Shown one piece after another: positions 43,528-53,702 of a stretch of DNA of 64,000 bases. Origin of the DNA: Serratia plymuthica. Its GTDB lineage: Bacteria > Pseudomonadota > Gammaproteobacteria > Enterobacterales > Enterobacteriaceae. The DNA lies in the NCBI RefSeq assembly GCF_018336935.1, contig NZ_CP068771.1, forward strand, positions 3,224,001 through 3,288,000, given 5' to 3'. The number at the start of each line of letters is the position of its first letter. Position 1 is the first letter of the stretch. The notes under the pieces were generated by a model. It was given only the letters and a program-made list of their open reading frames with translations, searched no databases and had not been told where the DNA came from. Made by a program: the position numbers and the translations under genes.

Positions 43528-44298
43528 TTAAGCTGCCGGGGGTTCGCCACCCTCGTCTTCTTCTTCCGGCTGCGGACGGCGTTTGCCGGTGTAGAAGCGG
43601 GCAAAGAACACGCCCACTTCAAACAGCAGATACATCGGTATCGCCAGCAAGGTCTGCGAGAAAACATCCGGCGGCGTTAACAGCATGCCAACCACAAAAG
43701 CCCCTACCAGGACATAAGGACGTTTCTTTTTCAGGTCTTCCGGCGAAGTGACGCCACTCCAACACAGCAGAATAATGGCAACCGGTACCTCAAACGCCAC
43801 GCCAAACGCCATAAACAGCGCCATGACGAAATCGAGGTAGTTATTGATGTCGGTAGCAATCATCACCCCGGCCGGCGCGGTCTTGGCAAAAAAACCGAAC
43901 GCCAGCGGGAACACGATAAAATAGGCAAACGCCATGCCGAGATAAAACAGCAGGCTGCTGGAGACCAGCAAAGGCATCATCAAACGACGTTCATGCTTGT
44001 ACAACGCCGGGGCAATAAAGGCCCAGACCTGATACAGGATCACCGGCGCAGAAACGAATACCGAGACGATCATGGTCAGCTTGATGGGGGTGAAGAACGG
44101 TGAGGCCACGTCTGTGGCTATCATGCTTGCCCCGGCAGGCAGCTGTTTGATCAGCGGCGCAGACACCAGTTGATAAATGTCGTTGGCAAAATAAACCAGC
44201 ACCAGGAAGATCACCAGCACGCTGATAATCGAGTTTAACAACCGCTTACGCAGTTCTATCAGATGACTGATAAGGGGTTGGGTATCTTCAACAGCCAT
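43528..44298 (-). CDS. tatC: Sec-independent translocase subunit TatC
   Basis: TatC (256 residues) is the six-helix receptor that reads twin-arginine signal peptides. The N-terminus [20 protein letters not shown] carries the signal-peptide-binding region with the conserved Glu and Arg. The loop motif FxxYxF-like [11 protein letters not shown] and the Glu-containing [13 protein letters not shown] follow. The last gene of tatABC, three bases after tatB. The C-terminal tail is charged ([18 protein letters not shown]). Confidence 0.98.
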   Translation of the reverse strand: MAVEDTQPLISHLIELRKRLLNSIISVLVIFLVLVYFANDIYQLVSAPLIKQLPAGASMIATDVASPFFTPIKLTMIVSVFVSAPVILYQVWAFIAPALYKHERRLMMPLLVSSSLLFYLGMAFAYFIVFPLAFGFFAKTAPAGVMIATDINNYLDFVMALFMAFGVAFEVPVAIILLCWSGVTSPEDLKKKRPYVLVGAFVVGMLLTPPDVFSQTLLAIPMYLLFEVGVFFARFYTGKRRPQPEEEDEGGEPPAA

Positions 44299-44301
44299 GT
44301 T

Positions 44302-44880
44302 TTAACGATCGCCACTAGGTTGGTGAGACGCTGGGGTTTTATCCGCAACAGGTTCTGGGGTTGCCTCCACGGTCACCGCCGCAGGCTGCTTAACCGGCTC
44401 CGCTGCTGACGGTTGCGCTGCCTGCGGCGTTGCCGCAACGACAGGCTCCGGCGCTACCGGTTTCGGTACAGCCGCCGGTGAGGCAGCAGCAGTCGCAGCC
44501 TCCGCCGGGGTCACGCCGTCATGAATGGCTTCCGGGTCGGTGACCAGAGGGTTATGGATGGTGTGCGCCGGTTCGTCTTTGTCTTCGCCATGATAAGAGC
44601 GCTTCAGTGATTCCGCCGCGTCTTTCAGCTCATCCATCGACGCCTTCAGCTCCGGCGACAAATTCTGCAGGCCCGCCTTCTCAACCTTTTTCAGGCTGTC
44701 TTGCAGTTCCTGCAGCTTCAGTTCCTGAGAGAGTTCATTCTGCACCGAAGCCGCCAACGAACGCAGGGCGCGGATCCAACCCGAAACTGTTCTAACCGCT
44801 ACCGGCAACCGTTCTGGCCCGAGTACCACCAGGCCAATGACCAGAACCAGCAACAGTTCACTAAACCCTATGTCAAACAC
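44302..44880 (-). CDS. tatB: Sec-independent translocase subunit TatB
   Basis: TatB (192 residues) binds TatC and presents signal peptides to TatA. A single N-terminal membrane helix ([25 protein letters not shown]) leads into an amphipathic helix. The C-terminal tail is rich in Ala, Pro, Val and Gln (about 118-190) and longer than the 171-residue E. coli protein; such tails vary in the family and are dispensable. The start is three bases after the tatA stop. Confidence 0.97.
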   Translation of the reverse strand: MFDIGFSELLLVLVIGLVVLGPERLPVAVRTVSGWIRALRSLAASVQNELSQELKLQELQDSLKKVEKAGLQNLSPELKASMDELKDAAESLKRSYHGEDKDEPAHTIHNPLVTDPEAIHDGVTPAEAATAAASPAAVPKPVAPEPVVAATPQAAQPSAAEPVKQPAAVTVEATPEPVADKTPASHQPSGDR

Positions 44881-44883
44881 GGT

Positions 44884-45147
44884 TTATACCTGCTCTTTGT
44901 TCTTCGACTCTTCCGCTTTCACTTCCGGCTGCTTATCGGTAATAGGCTTCGCCGTGAAGTCAGCATCATCCTGGCTGCTTTTCTCAGCCGTGTTGGTCGG
45001 TGGCGTGTTGTCGTCACCAATCGCCTTTTTAAAACCCTTGATTGATGCACCGAGATCGGAGCCCAGCGTACGGAGTTTTTTGGTACCGAACAGCAGCACC
45101 ACGATCACCGCGATGATCAACAATTGCGTAATACTAATACCGCCCAT
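44884..45147 (-). CDS. tatA: Sec-independent translocase subunit TatA
   Basis: TatA (87 residues) polymerises to form the export conduit for folded proteins. It has the short N-terminal helix [21 protein letters not shown], hinge TKKLRTLG, and the amphipathic helix [15 protein letters not shown], then an acidic tail. It is the first gene of tatABC and lies 80 bases downstream of ubiB, where a TATAAT-containing hairpin suggests its own promoter. Confidence 0.97.
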   Translation of the reverse strand: MGGISITQLLIIAVIVVLLFGTKKLRTLGSDLGASIKGFKKAIGDDNTPPTNTAEKSSQDDADFTAKPITDKQPEVKAEESKNKEQV

Positions 45148-45184
45148 TGCAATTACCTCTATTTTTACAGGGTTTTTTCAAAAT

Positions 45185-45203
45185 CTGCCGCATTATACGG
45201 CAG
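45185..45203 (-). promoter_or_regulatory. ubiB-tatA spacer hairpin with embedded -10
   Basis: CTGCCG (45185-45190) pairs with CGGCAG (45198-45203). On minus the loop contains TATAAT (45197-45192), a consensus -10 for tatA with no good -35. Weak T content follows, so it may also act as a partial ubiB terminator. Confidence 0.45.
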
Positions 45204-45227
45204 TTTTTACCAGAGTTTTGAATCAAT

Positions 45228-46859
45228 TCAGGTGGTTCGCTTCCAGCCGATCACCCAGGATACGATGCCGGCGGCCATCAGCCACGCGGGGAAAATCTCG
45301 ACCTTCCCTAACAGCAAAATCGTACCGCTTACTAACAGTGTAGCGCCAACGCCGAACAAATAACGCGATTGCCCCTGACGAACGCGCTGGGCCTGCATCT
45401 GATTGGTTAGCTTATCAACGCTTTGTTGCAGCCGTTTATGCTGTTGCAGGCTATCGTAAAATAATTCAGGCAATTCGGGCAGCTTCTCCGCCCAAAACGG
45501 CGCTTTTTCCTTCAAGGCTCGAATCACCGCCGGTATGCCGACCTGATCGTGCATCCAACTCTCAAGGAATGGCTTGGCGGTAGTCCATAAATCCAGCTTC
45601 GGATAGAGCTGCCGCCCCAGGCCTTCAACATACAGCAAGGTCTTCTGCAATAACACCAGTTGCGGCTGTACTTCCATATTGAAACGGCGCGCAGTATTGA
45701 ACAGATTCAACAACACGTTGCCGAACGAAATCTCCTCGAGCGGCTTCTCGAAGATCGGCTCGCACACGGTGCGGATGGCGAACTCGAAGTCTTCTACGTT
45801 GGTATCACGCGGTACCCAGCCTGAATCAACATGCAGCTCTGCCACTTTGCGGTAATCACGGTTGAAGAAGGCGATAAAGTTTTCCGCCAGATAGCGTTTG
45901 TCGTCCTTGTTCAGCGAGCCGACGATGCCGCAATCAATGCCGATATAACGGGGATTTTCAGGGTGCTCGTAGCTGACAAAAATATTACCGGGATGCATGT
46001 CGGCATGGAAAAAGCTGTCGCGGAATACCTGGGTAAAGAATACCTGTACCCCCCGCTCGGCCAACAACTTCATGTTGGTGCCCTGTTTTTCCAGCGTAGC
46101 GATATCCGAAACCGGTATGCCGTAGATGCGTTCCATCACCAGCACGCTTTCACGGCAATAGTCGGAGTAGACTTCCGGCACGTACAGCATCGGGCTGCCA
46201 TCAAAATTGCGGCGCAGCTGGATGGCGTTTGCCGCTTCACGCAACAGGTTCAACTCGTCCAGCAGAGTCTTTTCATACTCGCGCACCACTTCACGCGGCC
46301 GCAAACGACGGCCATCCGGCATCAGTTTCGGCACCCAGGCCGCCAGACGATACATCAGGCGAACGTCGGCCTTGATGATTGGCCCGATATCCGGTCGAAT
46401 GACCTTCAGGACAATTTCCTGCCCGGTGGTTTTCAGGCGTGCAGTATGCACCTGCGCTATCGATGCAGATGCCAGCGCCTGCTGGTCAAAATCATCAAAC
46501 CAGGTTTCCAGTGGGCCACCCATCGCCAATTCAATGTGTTTGCGCGCCAACGCGCCGTCGAATGGCGCAACCCGATCCTGCAACAAGGTCAGTTGATCGG
46601 CAATCTGTGGCGGGAACAGGTCGCGGCGAGTGGACATCATCTGGCCGAACTTGATCCATACCGGCCCCAGCTCTTGCAAGGCCAAACGCAAACGCTCGCC
46701 CAGAGGCTTGTCTGCGTGGCGATTGGGCATCCAAAACAGCAGGCGGCGGCCTAAACGCAGCGGCAGCGTCAGGCGCATCCTGGGGATCAGTTCATCCAGG
46801 CCATAGCTGAGAAAAACGCGGACGATAAAATACAGGCGGCGCAGTTCGCCAGGGGTCAT
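45228..46859 (-). CDS. ubiB: Ubiquinone biosynthesis accessory ATPase UbiB
   Basis: UbiB is an atypical protein kinase-like (ADCK/ABC1) ATPase that helps coenzyme Q intermediates reach the Ubi enzymes at the inner membrane. The 543-residue protein has [17 protein letters not shown] (the KxGQ motif), [24 protein letters not shown] and the [10 protein letters not shown] and IDCGIVG metal loop. Two C-terminal membrane helices (about 500-540) are present. It overlaps ubiJ by ATGA and precedes tatA. Confidence 0.98.
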   Translation of the reverse strand: MTPGELRRLYFIVRVFLSYGLDELIPRMRLTLPLRLGRRLLFWMPNRHADKPLGERLRLALQELGPVWIKFGQMMSTRRDLFPPQIADQLTLLQDRVAPFDGALARKHIELAMGGPLETWFDDFDQQALASASIAQVHTARLKTTGQEIVLKVIRPDIGPIIKADVRLMYRLAAWVPKLMPDGRRLRPREVVREYEKTLLDELNLLREAANAIQLRRNFDGSPMLYVPEVYSDYCRESVLVMERIYGIPVSDIATLEKQGTNMKLLAERGVQVFFTQVFRDSFFHADMHPGNIFVSYEHPENPRYIGIDCGIVGSLNKDDKRYLAENFIAFFNRDYRKVAELHVDSGWVPRDTNVEDFEFAIRTVCEPIFEKPLEEISFGNVLLNLFNTARRFNMEVQPQLVLLQKTLLYVEGLGRQLYPKLDLWTTAKPFLESWMHDQVGIPAVIRALKEKAPFWAEKLPELPELFYDSLQQHKRLQQSVDKLTNQMQAQRVRQGQSRYLFGVGATLLVSGTILLLGKVEIFPAWLMAAGIVSWVIGWKRTT

Positions 46860-47476
46860 CGTTTACCCTCCAACTTGTCCATACGGGCAATCAGCGCTTC
46901 GGCGCTGCGGACGGTGGCGTCAACTTCCTCGTTGAACCACACCACTTCCAGCGGCCCCGGCGCCACGCGCCACTCTTCCGTCAGGGCTTCCGCCACGTAA
47001 TGCTGCTGACGCTGCAACCCCGATATCAACAGGTTCGCGCCTTTACCGAGCACCTGCGTGATGCCCTGCGCGGCAATATCACCGATATAGGGTGCCAGCC
47101 ATTCCGCCGGATCCCACTCCGCCAGATCAAGCAGCCCCACCAGCTGTTGCACCACCTGAATATCGCCTTCGACGATCAACTCGCCGCTGCGCATCAATGG
47201 CGAAAGCTGTTGACGGTCGCGCAGCTTCAACAACACCGATATCCGGCTGCGTACCGTGCAATCGGCGTGATCTTCAGACTGGCCAAGCACATCCACCCGC
47301 TGTTCGCTGAATATCAATACCAGCGGCGAAGCAAGCTCCTGCAACTCAATACGCAGTATTTTCCCGGCCAACCGCAGACGGGCGGCCTTCATACTGCGAT
47401 CGCGGAACAGCAGGCTATTGAGCGATGTCTCCAGCGCGCCGGTCAACAAGGGGGTTAGCAGCATCGGCATGTCCAT
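46856..47476 (-). CDS. ubiJ: Ubiquinone biosynthesis accessory factor UbiJ
   Basis: UbiJ (about 206 residues) has an SCP2 lipid-binding domain and scaffolds the soluble Ubi metabolon with UbiK. It starts at ATG 47476 ([23 protein letters not shown]) or ATG 47470. Conserved parts are [33 protein letters not shown] and [22 protein letters not shown]. The ubiE stop lies just upstream, so the genes are coupled; a four-base overlap links it to ubiB. Confidence 0.95.
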   Translation of the reverse strand: MDMPMLLTPLLTGALETSLNSLLFRDRSMKAARLRLAGKILRIELQELASPLVLIFSEQRVDVLGQSEDHADCTVRSRISVLLKLRDRQQLSPLMRSGELIVEGDIQVVQQLVGLLDLAEWDPAEWLAPYIGDIAAQGITQVLGKGANLLISGLQRQQHYVAEALTEEWRVAPGPLEVVWFNEEVDATVRSAEALIARMDKLEGKR

Positions 47477-47477
47477 A

Positions 47478-48233
47478 TCAGAACTTGAAGCCACGATGCA
47501 GGGCCACGATACCGCCGGTCAGATTGAAATAGGTCACGTTGTCAAAACCGGCGGCTCCCATCATGCCCTTCAGCGTTTCCTGATCGGGGTGCATGCGGAT
47601 TGACTCGGCCAGATAACGGTAGCTTTCCGGATCCTTCACCACCAGCTCGCCGATTTTCGGCAGCACATGGAACGAATAGGCATCATAGGCTTTGCTCAGC
47701 GGGGCCAGCAGCGGTTTGGAGAACTCCAGCACCAACAGGCGGCCGCCTGGCTTCAGCACGCGGAACATCGAACGCAGCGCTTTGTCTTTGTCGGTGACGT
47801 TGCGCAGGCCGAAGGAAATGGTGATGCAGTCAAAATAGTTATCCGGGAACGGCAGCGCTTCGGCATTAGCCTGCACATAGCTGATGTTGCCGATAATGCC
47901 GCGATCGCGCAGTTTCTCGCGCCCCATCTTCAGCATGGAGTCGTTAATATCCGCCAGCACTACCTGCCCTTGCTCACCGACCATGCGGGAGAACTTGGCG
48001 GCCAGATCGCCGGTGCCGCCGGCCAGATCCAGAACGCGCTGCCCACGGCGCACGCCGCTGCAGTCAATGGTAAACCGCTTCCAGATACGGTGGATGCCAA
48101 ACGACATCAGGTCGTTCATCACGTCATATTTTGCCGCTACCGAATGAAAAACGTCTGCCACCATGGCCTGTTTTTCGTCTCTAGCTACGGTGCGAAAACC
48201 GAAATCTGTGGTTTCCTGCGATTGATCTGCCAT
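47478..48233 (-). CDS. ubiE: Ubiquinone/menaquinone C-methyltransferase
   Basis: UbiE (251 residues, equal to E. coli) C-methylates 2-polyprenyl-6-methoxyhydroquinone and demethylmenaquinol with SAM. The SAM-binding loop [12 protein letters not shown] (about 67-78) is followed by [36 protein letters not shown] and [17 protein letters not shown]. It starts the ubiE-ubiJ-ubiB operon, 80 bases from rmuC. Confidence 0.98.
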   Translation of the reverse strand: MADQSQETTDFGFRTVARDEKQAMVADVFHSVAAKYDVMNDLMSFGIHRIWKRFTIDCSGVRRGQRVLDLAGGTGDLAAKFSRMVGEQGQVVLADINDSMLKMGREKLRDRGIIGNISYVQANAEALPFPDNYFDCITISFGLRNVTDKDKALRSMFRVLKPGGRLLVLEFSKPLLAPLSKAYDAYSFHVLPKIGELVVKDPESYRYLAESIRMHPDQETLKGMMGAAGFDNVTYFNLTGGIVALHRGFKF

Positions 48234-48312
48234 TGTCCTGCCTGCTATTCAGTCAATTTTGTGTGGTCAAGTGTACCAGAACCCCACGGAATACCCCACC
48301 TCAAGGCGGCTG

Positions 48313-49860
48313 TCATGCCTGCGAAGCGGAGCGTGGTTCTTCGGCGGAATCGTCGTCTTCCGCCTGCGGCAACGCGTTGACGTCATCGTCATCCGCTGCC
48401 TCATCTTCTTCATCATGCTGCGCGCCGGCTTGCTGTGCCAGCAACGGATTGATCGGTCGTTTCACCTCAACCCCCAGCGCGCGGAACCCTTCGGTTTGGC
48501 CGATAAGATTACCACGGCCTTCGCTCAGTTTGTTCATCGCCTGGCGATAACTCCCCTGGGCCTTGTCCAGGCTCTGCCCCAACGCCGACATGTCGTCGAC
48601 AAACAACCGCATCTTGTCGTACAGCCGCGCCGCCCGGTCGGCAATACGCTGTGCATTCTGGCTCTGGTGCTCATAACGCCACAGGTTGGTGATGGTGCGC
48701 AACGCAACCAACAACGTAGTCGGGCTGACCAGCATAATATTGTGTTTAAGCGCTTCGCTTATCAATTCCGGCTCCCGGTCGATGGCCAGCAGGAAAGCCG
48801 GCTCCACCGGAATAAACATCAATACATAGTCCAGTGAACGCAGGCCGGGCAACTGTTGATAATCTTTGCGCCCCAGCAAGCGAATGTGGCCGCGCAGCGA
48901 GGCGATATGCTCGCTCAGCGCCGCCTCGCGTTCCTCTTCATCTTCACTGTTGAAATAGCGCTCGTAGGCGACCAGCGACATTTTCGCATCGATCACGACA
49001 TCCTTGCCCTGCGGCAGACGCACAATAACGTCAGGCTGCATACGGCTCTGATGATCCAGCCGCACATTAACCTGAGTTTCATACTCGTGCCCCTCGCGCA
49101 AACCCGAGGCTTCCAGCACCCGGCTGAGCACCACCTCTCCCCAGTTGCCCTGGGTTTTATTATCACCTTTCAGCGCTTTGGTAAGGTTAATCGCCTCGCG
49201 CGCCATCTGTGCGTTGAGTTGCTGCAGGCTACGTATTTCATGAGTCAGGGTATGGCGCTCGCGGGCCTCCTGGCCAAAGCTGTCCTGCACCTGACGGCGA
49301 AAACCGTCCAGTTGCTCGCGCAGCGGCAGCAGCAGCCGATCCAGGCTTTGCTGATTCTGTTCGTTCACCTTGCGCCCGCTGTGTTCGAAGATGCGGTTGG
49401 CCAGGTTTTCAAACTGGGTGGTGAGCCGTTGTTCGCTGTTGATCAGCAAACGCTGCTTCTCTTCCGCCGCCATACGGGTCTCTTCCAGACGGATGGTCAC
49501 TTCACGCAGTTCGGCTTCCTGAGCGCTGTTGACCTCGCGCTGGGCGCGCAGCTCCTGATTGAGCAGTTCACATTCGTTGCGCCAGTGATTGAGCTGCTGC
49601 AATTTTTCATGCCCGGCCGCCAATTGGCTGTGCAAATTACGCAGTTCCAAATCGGTTTGCCGCATTTGCTGTTCATTTCTCTGTAGAACTTCCTGCCGGG
49701 CCGCCGTTTCCTGCCGTGCCTGCTGCAACGACTGCTCCAGCAGCCGCAGCTCGGTTTCATGCTGCGCATGGGCCTGCTGCACGCGCAGGCTGGCGATCAA
49801 CCACCCCAGCAGTATGCCAACCACGACTCCGCCCACACCGTAAACCAAACTGGTATCCAC
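48313..49860 (-). CDS. rmuC: DNA recombination protein RmuC
   Basis: RmuC limits inversions at inverted repeats; it has a coiled coil (about 30-190) and a PD-(D/E)xK nuclease-like domain (PDVIVRLPQGKDVVIDAKMSLVAYERYF, about 270-300). The 515-residue protein has an N-terminal membrane helix (VYGVGGVVVGILLGWLIASL). GTG 49860 is the start, preceded by AGGAGG. The C-terminal tail is acidic and differs from E. coli. Confidence 0.96.
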   Translation of the reverse strand: MDTSLVYGVGGVVVGILLGWLIASLRVQQAHAQHETELRLLEQSLQQARQETAARQEVLQRNEQQMRQTDLELRNLHSQLAAGHEKLQQLNHWRNECELLNQELRAQREVNSAQEAELREVTIRLEETRMAAEEKQRLLINSEQRLTTQFENLANRIFEHSGRKVNEQNQQSLDRLLLPLREQLDGFRRQVQDSFGQEARERHTLTHEIRSLQQLNAQMAREAINLTKALKGDNKTQGNWGEVVLSRVLEASGLREGHEYETQVNVRLDHQSRMQPDVIVRLPQGKDVVIDAKMSLVAYERYFNSEDEEEREAALSEHIASLRGHIRLLGRKDYQQLPGLRSLDYVLMFIPVEPAFLLAIDREPELISEALKHNIMLVSPTTLLVALRTITNLWRYEHQSQNAQRIADRAARLYDKMRLFVDDMSALGQSLDKAQGSYRQAMNKLSEGRGNLIGQTEGFRALGVEVKRPINPLLAQQAGAQHDEEDEAADDDDVNALPQAEDDDSAEEPRSASQA

Positions 49861-49999
49861 CCTGCCTCCTGTTACGCCTTGCCGTTCCTGCGTTTATGCG
49901 CCCGTTGCCCGTCACGTTAAGGGGATGCTGTATGGATGTCCAGTCTGATTTTGCACCGGCAACGCAATATTGCGAAACGCCGCGCAAGTCAGGCAAAAA

Positions 50000-50530
50000 C
50001 TAACCAAACCACTGGCTTAACCACTTGATGCCAAACGCCCCCGGCGCAAGAATGCCGAACGCCCAGATCATCGCTGAAGTGATATTCGCCAGCTGGAAGT
50101 AGCGTTGGGGCATGCCGCAGATACCGCCGACCAACGGCACCACCGCGCGTAGCGGGCCGAAGAAGCGGCCGATAAAAATACCCAACACGCCCCAGCGTTC
50201 AAAAAACGCATGGCCGCGGTTCAGCAACTGCGGATTACGCGATAGCGGCCACATGTGCGCCACGCGGTCTTGATAGTGGTAACCGATCCAATAAGAAAGC
50301 CAGTCGCCGAAAAATGCCCCTATGGCGGCGGCGGCCCAGATTGGCCAAAAAGCGATGCCGCTCTCGCCAATCAACGCGCCCAACGCCAGCAGGATCACCG
50401 TGGCCGGCAGCAGCAGCGATAAAAACGCCAGCGACTCGCCAAACGCCAGGAAGAAGATGATGGGAATGGCCCAGCCTTCGTGCTGTCGCACGACGTCGCC
50501 GACCCAGTTGATAATGTCGTTGAGGCTCAA
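50000..50530 (-). CDS. DedA/VTT family membrane protein
   Basis: This 176-residue protein has the VTT domain: the re-entrant segment IIFFLAFGESLAFLSLLLPATVILLALGALIG, a Gly-rich loop GAFFGDWLSYWIGYHY, and GRFFGPLRAVVPLVGGICGM with the conserved F-x-R-F-x-G/P-x-R motif. DedA proteins are proposed lipid carriers or scramblases supporting envelope homeostasis; this one resembles the short YohD-type. It stands alone between rmuC and the phosphatase gene. Confidence 0.88.
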   Translation of the reverse strand: MSLNDIINWVGDVVRQHEGWAIPIIFFLAFGESLAFLSLLLPATVILLALGALIGESGIAFWPIWAAAAIGAFFGDWLSYWIGYHYQDRVAHMWPLSRNPQLLNRGHAFFERWGVLGIFIGRFFGPLRAVVPLVGGICGMPQRYFQLANITSAMIWAFGILAPGAFGIKWLSQWFG

Positions 50531-50617
50531 TACGGGCTCCTGATTCGCGATGTTTCACCGCCAAAGTTACGCAATGCTGACCGGCGCGGGTTAAACCCCG
50601 GCTAAACATGCGGCGGT

Positions 50618-51400
50618 TTACTCCAGGTAAAACGCCTGCAGCGTTTCGCGCTGGGCCTCCCCCAGGCCGTACTCCGCCTCCAGCCAGCGGTTGGTCGTGC
50701 CGTATTGAGCGCGGATGCAGCTCAGGGCGGTCATCAAAAACTCTTCGCGCGCGCTGAGCACGTAGGCAAACTGCTCCAGCGCCTTGGCGTTCAGCCGAAT
50801 CGACAGCTGATCCAACATCTGCTCGCGGAAGCCGGCCAGGGTGGTTTCAGTCAGCAGGTAATCCTCGGTTACCGTTGCTTCGTCGGCACCCAGCGCGAAC
50901 AGCACCAGCGCCGAGCCGACCCCGGTGCGGTCCTTACCCACCGCGCAGTGCTGCACGATAGCGCCGTCGCCGGGGTTGCTCAGCAGCTGCGCCAGCTGCT
51001 TATAGGCCGCATTGCCGAACGGCAGGCGGCGATACAGCTCCAGCATGAACGCCCGGGCGTCAAAGCCGGCCAGCGTTTCGCTGGTGAGTTTTTCCAGGTT
51101 GGCATTAACTTCGTTGCTCAGCGGGTTGGCCGGCACATGGTGATAATCGGCGCCGCGCCACAGGATATCCGGTTTGGCCTGCACCTCGTCGGCATCGCGG
51201 TAGTCCAGCACCGAGCGCACCGGCACGCCGGCCAAAAACTCGCAGTCCTTTTCCGTCAGCCTTTCGAGCGAGCCGGAACGAAACAGCAGGCCCCGCTTGA
51301 TACGGCGTCCGTCGGCAACGCCGTTGCCACCAAAATCGCGAAAGTTGATGCCGCCATCAAGCGGCGCAAGTGAAGGATGAAGCAGGATCTGGGCGGTCAT
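50618..51400 (-). CDS. Tyrosine-protein phosphatase (Y_phosphatase3 type)
   Basis: A 260-residue member of the bacterial phosphatase family with the P-loop HCAVGKDRTGVG (about 155-166), the C-x5-R-T signature. It starts MTAQILLHPSLAPLDGGINFRDFGG, whose INFRDFGG block is typical of the N-terminus. ATG 51400 with GAGGAC upstream was chosen; the frame extends 64 codons further without homology. In the family such enzymes act on phosphotyrosine or phosphoinositides; the bacterial substrate is unknown. It is not present at this place in E. coli. Confidence 0.88.
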   Translation of the reverse strand: MTAQILLHPSLAPLDGGINFRDFGGNGVADGRRIKRGLLFRSGSLERLTEKDCEFLAGVPVRSVLDYRDADEVQAKPDILWRGADYHHVPANPLSNEVNANLEKLTSETLAGFDARAFMLELYRRLPFGNAAYKQLAQLLSNPGDGAIVQHCAVGKDRTGVGSALVLFALGADEATVTEDYLLTETTLAGFREQMLDQLSIRLNAKALEQFAYVLSAREEFLMTALSCIRAQYGTTNRWLEAEYGLGEAQRETLQAFYLE

Positions 51401-51516
51401 AAACGTCCTCGTTGTTATCATGTAACTGGGCGCCGCAGGCAGCCGCCGCTCGGGCATCACCCTGCGGCCCTCGGCGCGACGCCGATGGCTATAACCGTAA
51501 CAGATTAAGGCGGAAT

Positions 51517-51545
51517 GGAAAAACGGGCCGCGTTGGCGGCCCGTT
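51517..51545 (-). terminator. udp terminator
   Basis: AACGGGCCGC (51522-51531) pairs perfectly with GCGGCCCGTT (51536-51545). On minus five T follow. Confidence 0.88.
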
Positions 51546-51560
51546 GAAGGGGGGGAGCAT

Positions 51561-52322
51561 TTACAGCAGGCGGCGTGCCGCTTCAACCACAATCTGTACC
51601 GCTTTGCTTTCGGTGTTTTTCATGGTTTCTGCATTTGGAATTTCCTGCTGGGTGCGATTGACGATCACGCCGGCAACCATACCGGCACGCAGACCCTGGC
51701 TGGCGCACATGGTCAGCAGAGTGGCGGATTCCATTTCATAGTTCATCACGCCCATCGCCTGCCATTCTTCCATCGAGCCCTTAAAGCGGCTGACGACGCG
51801 GCCGGAATAGGTATCGTAACGTTCCTGGCCAGGATAGAAGGTGTCAGAAGACGCGGTCACGCCAATGTGCGTGGTAGCGCCGCTGGCCTTGGCAGCCGCT
51901 ACCAATGCGGTGGTGCAGGCGAAGTCGGCCACTGCCGGGAATTCCATCGGCGCGAAGTGCAGGCTGGCGCCGTCGAGACGAACCGCCGCGGTAGTGACCA
52001 GTACGTCGCCGACGTTGATGTTCGACTGAATCGCCCCGGTGGTGCCGATACGCAGGAAGGTACGGATCCCCAGTTGCGCCAGTTCTTCGACGGCGATCGA
52101 GGTAGACGGGCCGCCGATGCCGGTGGAGCAGACGATCACGGCCTTGCCGTCCAGCTCTGCACGCCAGGTAGTAAATTCACGATGGGAAGCCAGGTGCACC
52201 GGGTTTTCCATCAGCTTGGCAATTTTCTCTACGCGCTGCGGGTCGCCCGGAACGATGGCAAGCTGGGCCCCTTGTAAATCGTTTTTAGTGAGGCCGAGAT
52301 GAAAAACGTCAGATTGAGACAT
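51561..52322 (-). CDS. udp: Uridine phosphorylase
   Basis: Udp (253 residues, as in E. coli) phosphorolyses uridine to uracil and ribose 1-phosphate. It starts [19 protein letters not shown] at ATG 52322 with GAGGAG upstream. The phosphate site includes [12 protein letters not shown] and CSTGIGGPS, and the nucleoside/ribose site includes [14 protein letters not shown] and the uracil-binding Q-x-R-like [13 protein letters not shown] region. Two CRP-type sites upstream, 52 bases apart, point to CRP (and CytR) control. Confidence 0.98.
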   Translation of the reverse strand: MSQSDVFHLGLTKNDLQGAQLAIVPGDPQRVEKIAKLMENPVHLASHREFTTWRAELDGKAVIVCSTGIGGPSTSIAVEELAQLGIRTFLRIGTTGAIQSNINVGDVLVTTAAVRLDGASLHFAPMEFPAVADFACTTALVAAAKASGATTHIGVTASSDTFYPGQERYDTYSGRVVSRFKGSMEEWQAMGVMNYEMESATLLTMCASQGLRAGMVAGVIVNRTQQEIPNAETMKNTESKAVQIVVEAARRLL

Positions 52323-52394
52323 ACGAGACTCCTCATAGATCATGTTTATTGGGAGGAACAAAAAAGTACTCTACTGAAAATCGCCACCCAATTT

Positions 52395-52410
52395 CGTGAC
52401 GACAATCACC
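52395..52410. promoter_or_regulatory. Proximal CRP-type site of udp
   Basis: CGTGA-CGACAA-TCACC matches the CRP core TGTGA-N6-TCACA in eight of ten fixed positions. Its centre lies about 40 bases upstream of a TAGAGT -10-like hexamer on minus (near 52369-52374), consistent with a class II site. Confidence 0.65.
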
Positions 52411-52446
52411 ATGAATAAAGAAACAGAGAGCAATCTACATAATTTT

Positions 52447-52462
52447 TGTGATTTAAGTCACA
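52447..52462. promoter_or_regulatory. Distal CRP site of udp
   Basis: TGTGA-TTTAAG-TCACA is a perfect CRP core. It is centred 52 bases from the proximal site, matching the CRP-CytR-CRP spacing of E. coli udp. The divergent dlh gene starts about 370 bases away. Confidence 0.85.
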
Positions 52463-52831
52463 TAAAATAACCCGAGAGCCTCCATAACCGCCGCATCTGC
52501 CACAAGTCTAGCCGACAAAACAGACCGCCGTTTATCCCCTTCTCCCTGGCGGCAAGCCCCCTGTCCCGCGATGAGGCCACTTACGGCACTACCGAAAAAT
52601 AGCCTTATTTTATCGGCGACTTAGCAGCAAAAAATGTCGCTAACGCACCTTATGGCGCTAATGCAGGCCAAAATGCGCAATACCCTGATAAAAAGATAAG
52701 AAAAATGCGCTAAAGCCAGATAATTAATCGTTTTTTACCGACTTGACCGAAAATGCTCAACCGGGTGCCAATAACGGGTAATCTTACCTATAGTTATTCT
52801 CAGCGCTTTTTTCTATTGCACGGAGACCGCA
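52463..52831. other. Gap between the udp CRP site and the hydrolase gene
   Basis: About 370 bases without a gene. TTGACC (52743-52748) and TATAGT (52790-52795) near the right end could be part of the hydrolase promoter but their spacing is poor. Nothing else is supported. Confidence 0.35.
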
Positions 52832-53668
52832 ATGAAAACCGACCATGTGATGACATTAAAACAGGCTCAGGGGGGATTCGCCCCGGCCGTAATACCCTTG
52901 GCCGCTTCTACTCTTCATACCGACGAACAAGGTATTCATGCCGGGGAAACCACCATTCCCTCGCAGGGCGACAACCTGCCGGCCTATATCGCCAAGCCGG
53001 CGAACCACGACGGCCCCTTCCCGGTGGTGTTGGTGGTACAAGAGATTTTTGGCGTTCACGAGCATATTCAGGATCTGTGCCGCCGTCTGGCGAAACAGGG
53101 CTACCTGGCGATAGCGCCCGAGCTGTACTTCCGCCAGGGGGATGCCAGGGATTACACCGACATTGGCGAATTGTTCCAGAAACTGGTGAACAAGGTGCCG
53201 GACCGTCAGGTGCTGGCCGATCTCGACCACGCAGCCCATTGGGCCACCCGTCACGGCGGCGACGCCGGCAAACTGGCGATTACCGGTTTCTGCTGGGGCG
53301 GCCGTATTACCTGGCTGTATGCGGCACATAACCCGCAGTTGAAGGCAGCGGTGGCCTGGTACGGCAAGTTAGTGGGCGAAAAAACGCTGAATTCCCCCAA
53401 ACACCCGGTCGACGTCGCAACGCAGCTGTCTGCGCCGGTGTTGGGATTATACGGCGGCCAGGACACCGGCATCCCGCTGGAAACGGTGGAGACCATGCGC
53501 CAGGCGATTCGTGCAGCTAACGCCAATGCCGAGATCGTGGTGTACCCAGAGGCGGGTCATGCCTTCAATGCCGATTATCGCCCAAGCTATGATGCCGAAG
53601 CGGCGACGGACGGCTGGCAACGCATGCTGACATGGTTCGCCCAGCACGGCGTGGCCGGCGTCAAATAA
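52832..53668 (+). CDS. ysgA: Dienelactone hydrolase family protein
   Basis: This 278-residue alpha/beta hydrolase is the YsgA homologue that sits between metE and udp in E. coli. The catalytic Cys is in ITGFCWGGR, the family's G-x-C-x-G-G motif, with the Asp in YGGQDTGIP and the His in PEAGHAFNADYRP. True dienelactone hydrolases open chloroaromatic lactones, but the substrate here is not known. It starts at ATG 52832 with GGAG seven bases upstream. It is divergent from udp and converges on the AraC gene. Confidence 0.92.
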   Translation: MKTDHVMTLKQAQGGFAPAVIPLAASTLHTDEQGIHAGETTIPSQGDNLPAYIAKPANHDGPFPVVLVVQEIFGVHEHIQDLCRRLAKQGYLAIAPELYFRQGDARDYTDIGELFQKLVNKVPDRQVLADLDHAAHWATRHGGDAGKLAITGFCWGGRITWLYAAHNPQLKAAVAWYGKLVGEKTLNSPKHPVDVATQLSAPVLGLYGGQDTGIPLETVETMRQAIRAANANAEIVVYPEAGHAFNADYRPSYDAEAATDGWQRMLTWFAQHGVAGVK

Positions 53669-53702
53669 TTCTCCCGCGGGCGCGCTGCCTACTGCGCCCG
53701 CT

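Noticed and set aside
49932..50003. 23-codon frame MDVQSDFAPATQYCETPRKSGKN upstream of dedA's end
   Set aside because: It overlaps the dedA stop on the other strand and has only a weak GGGG before its ATG.
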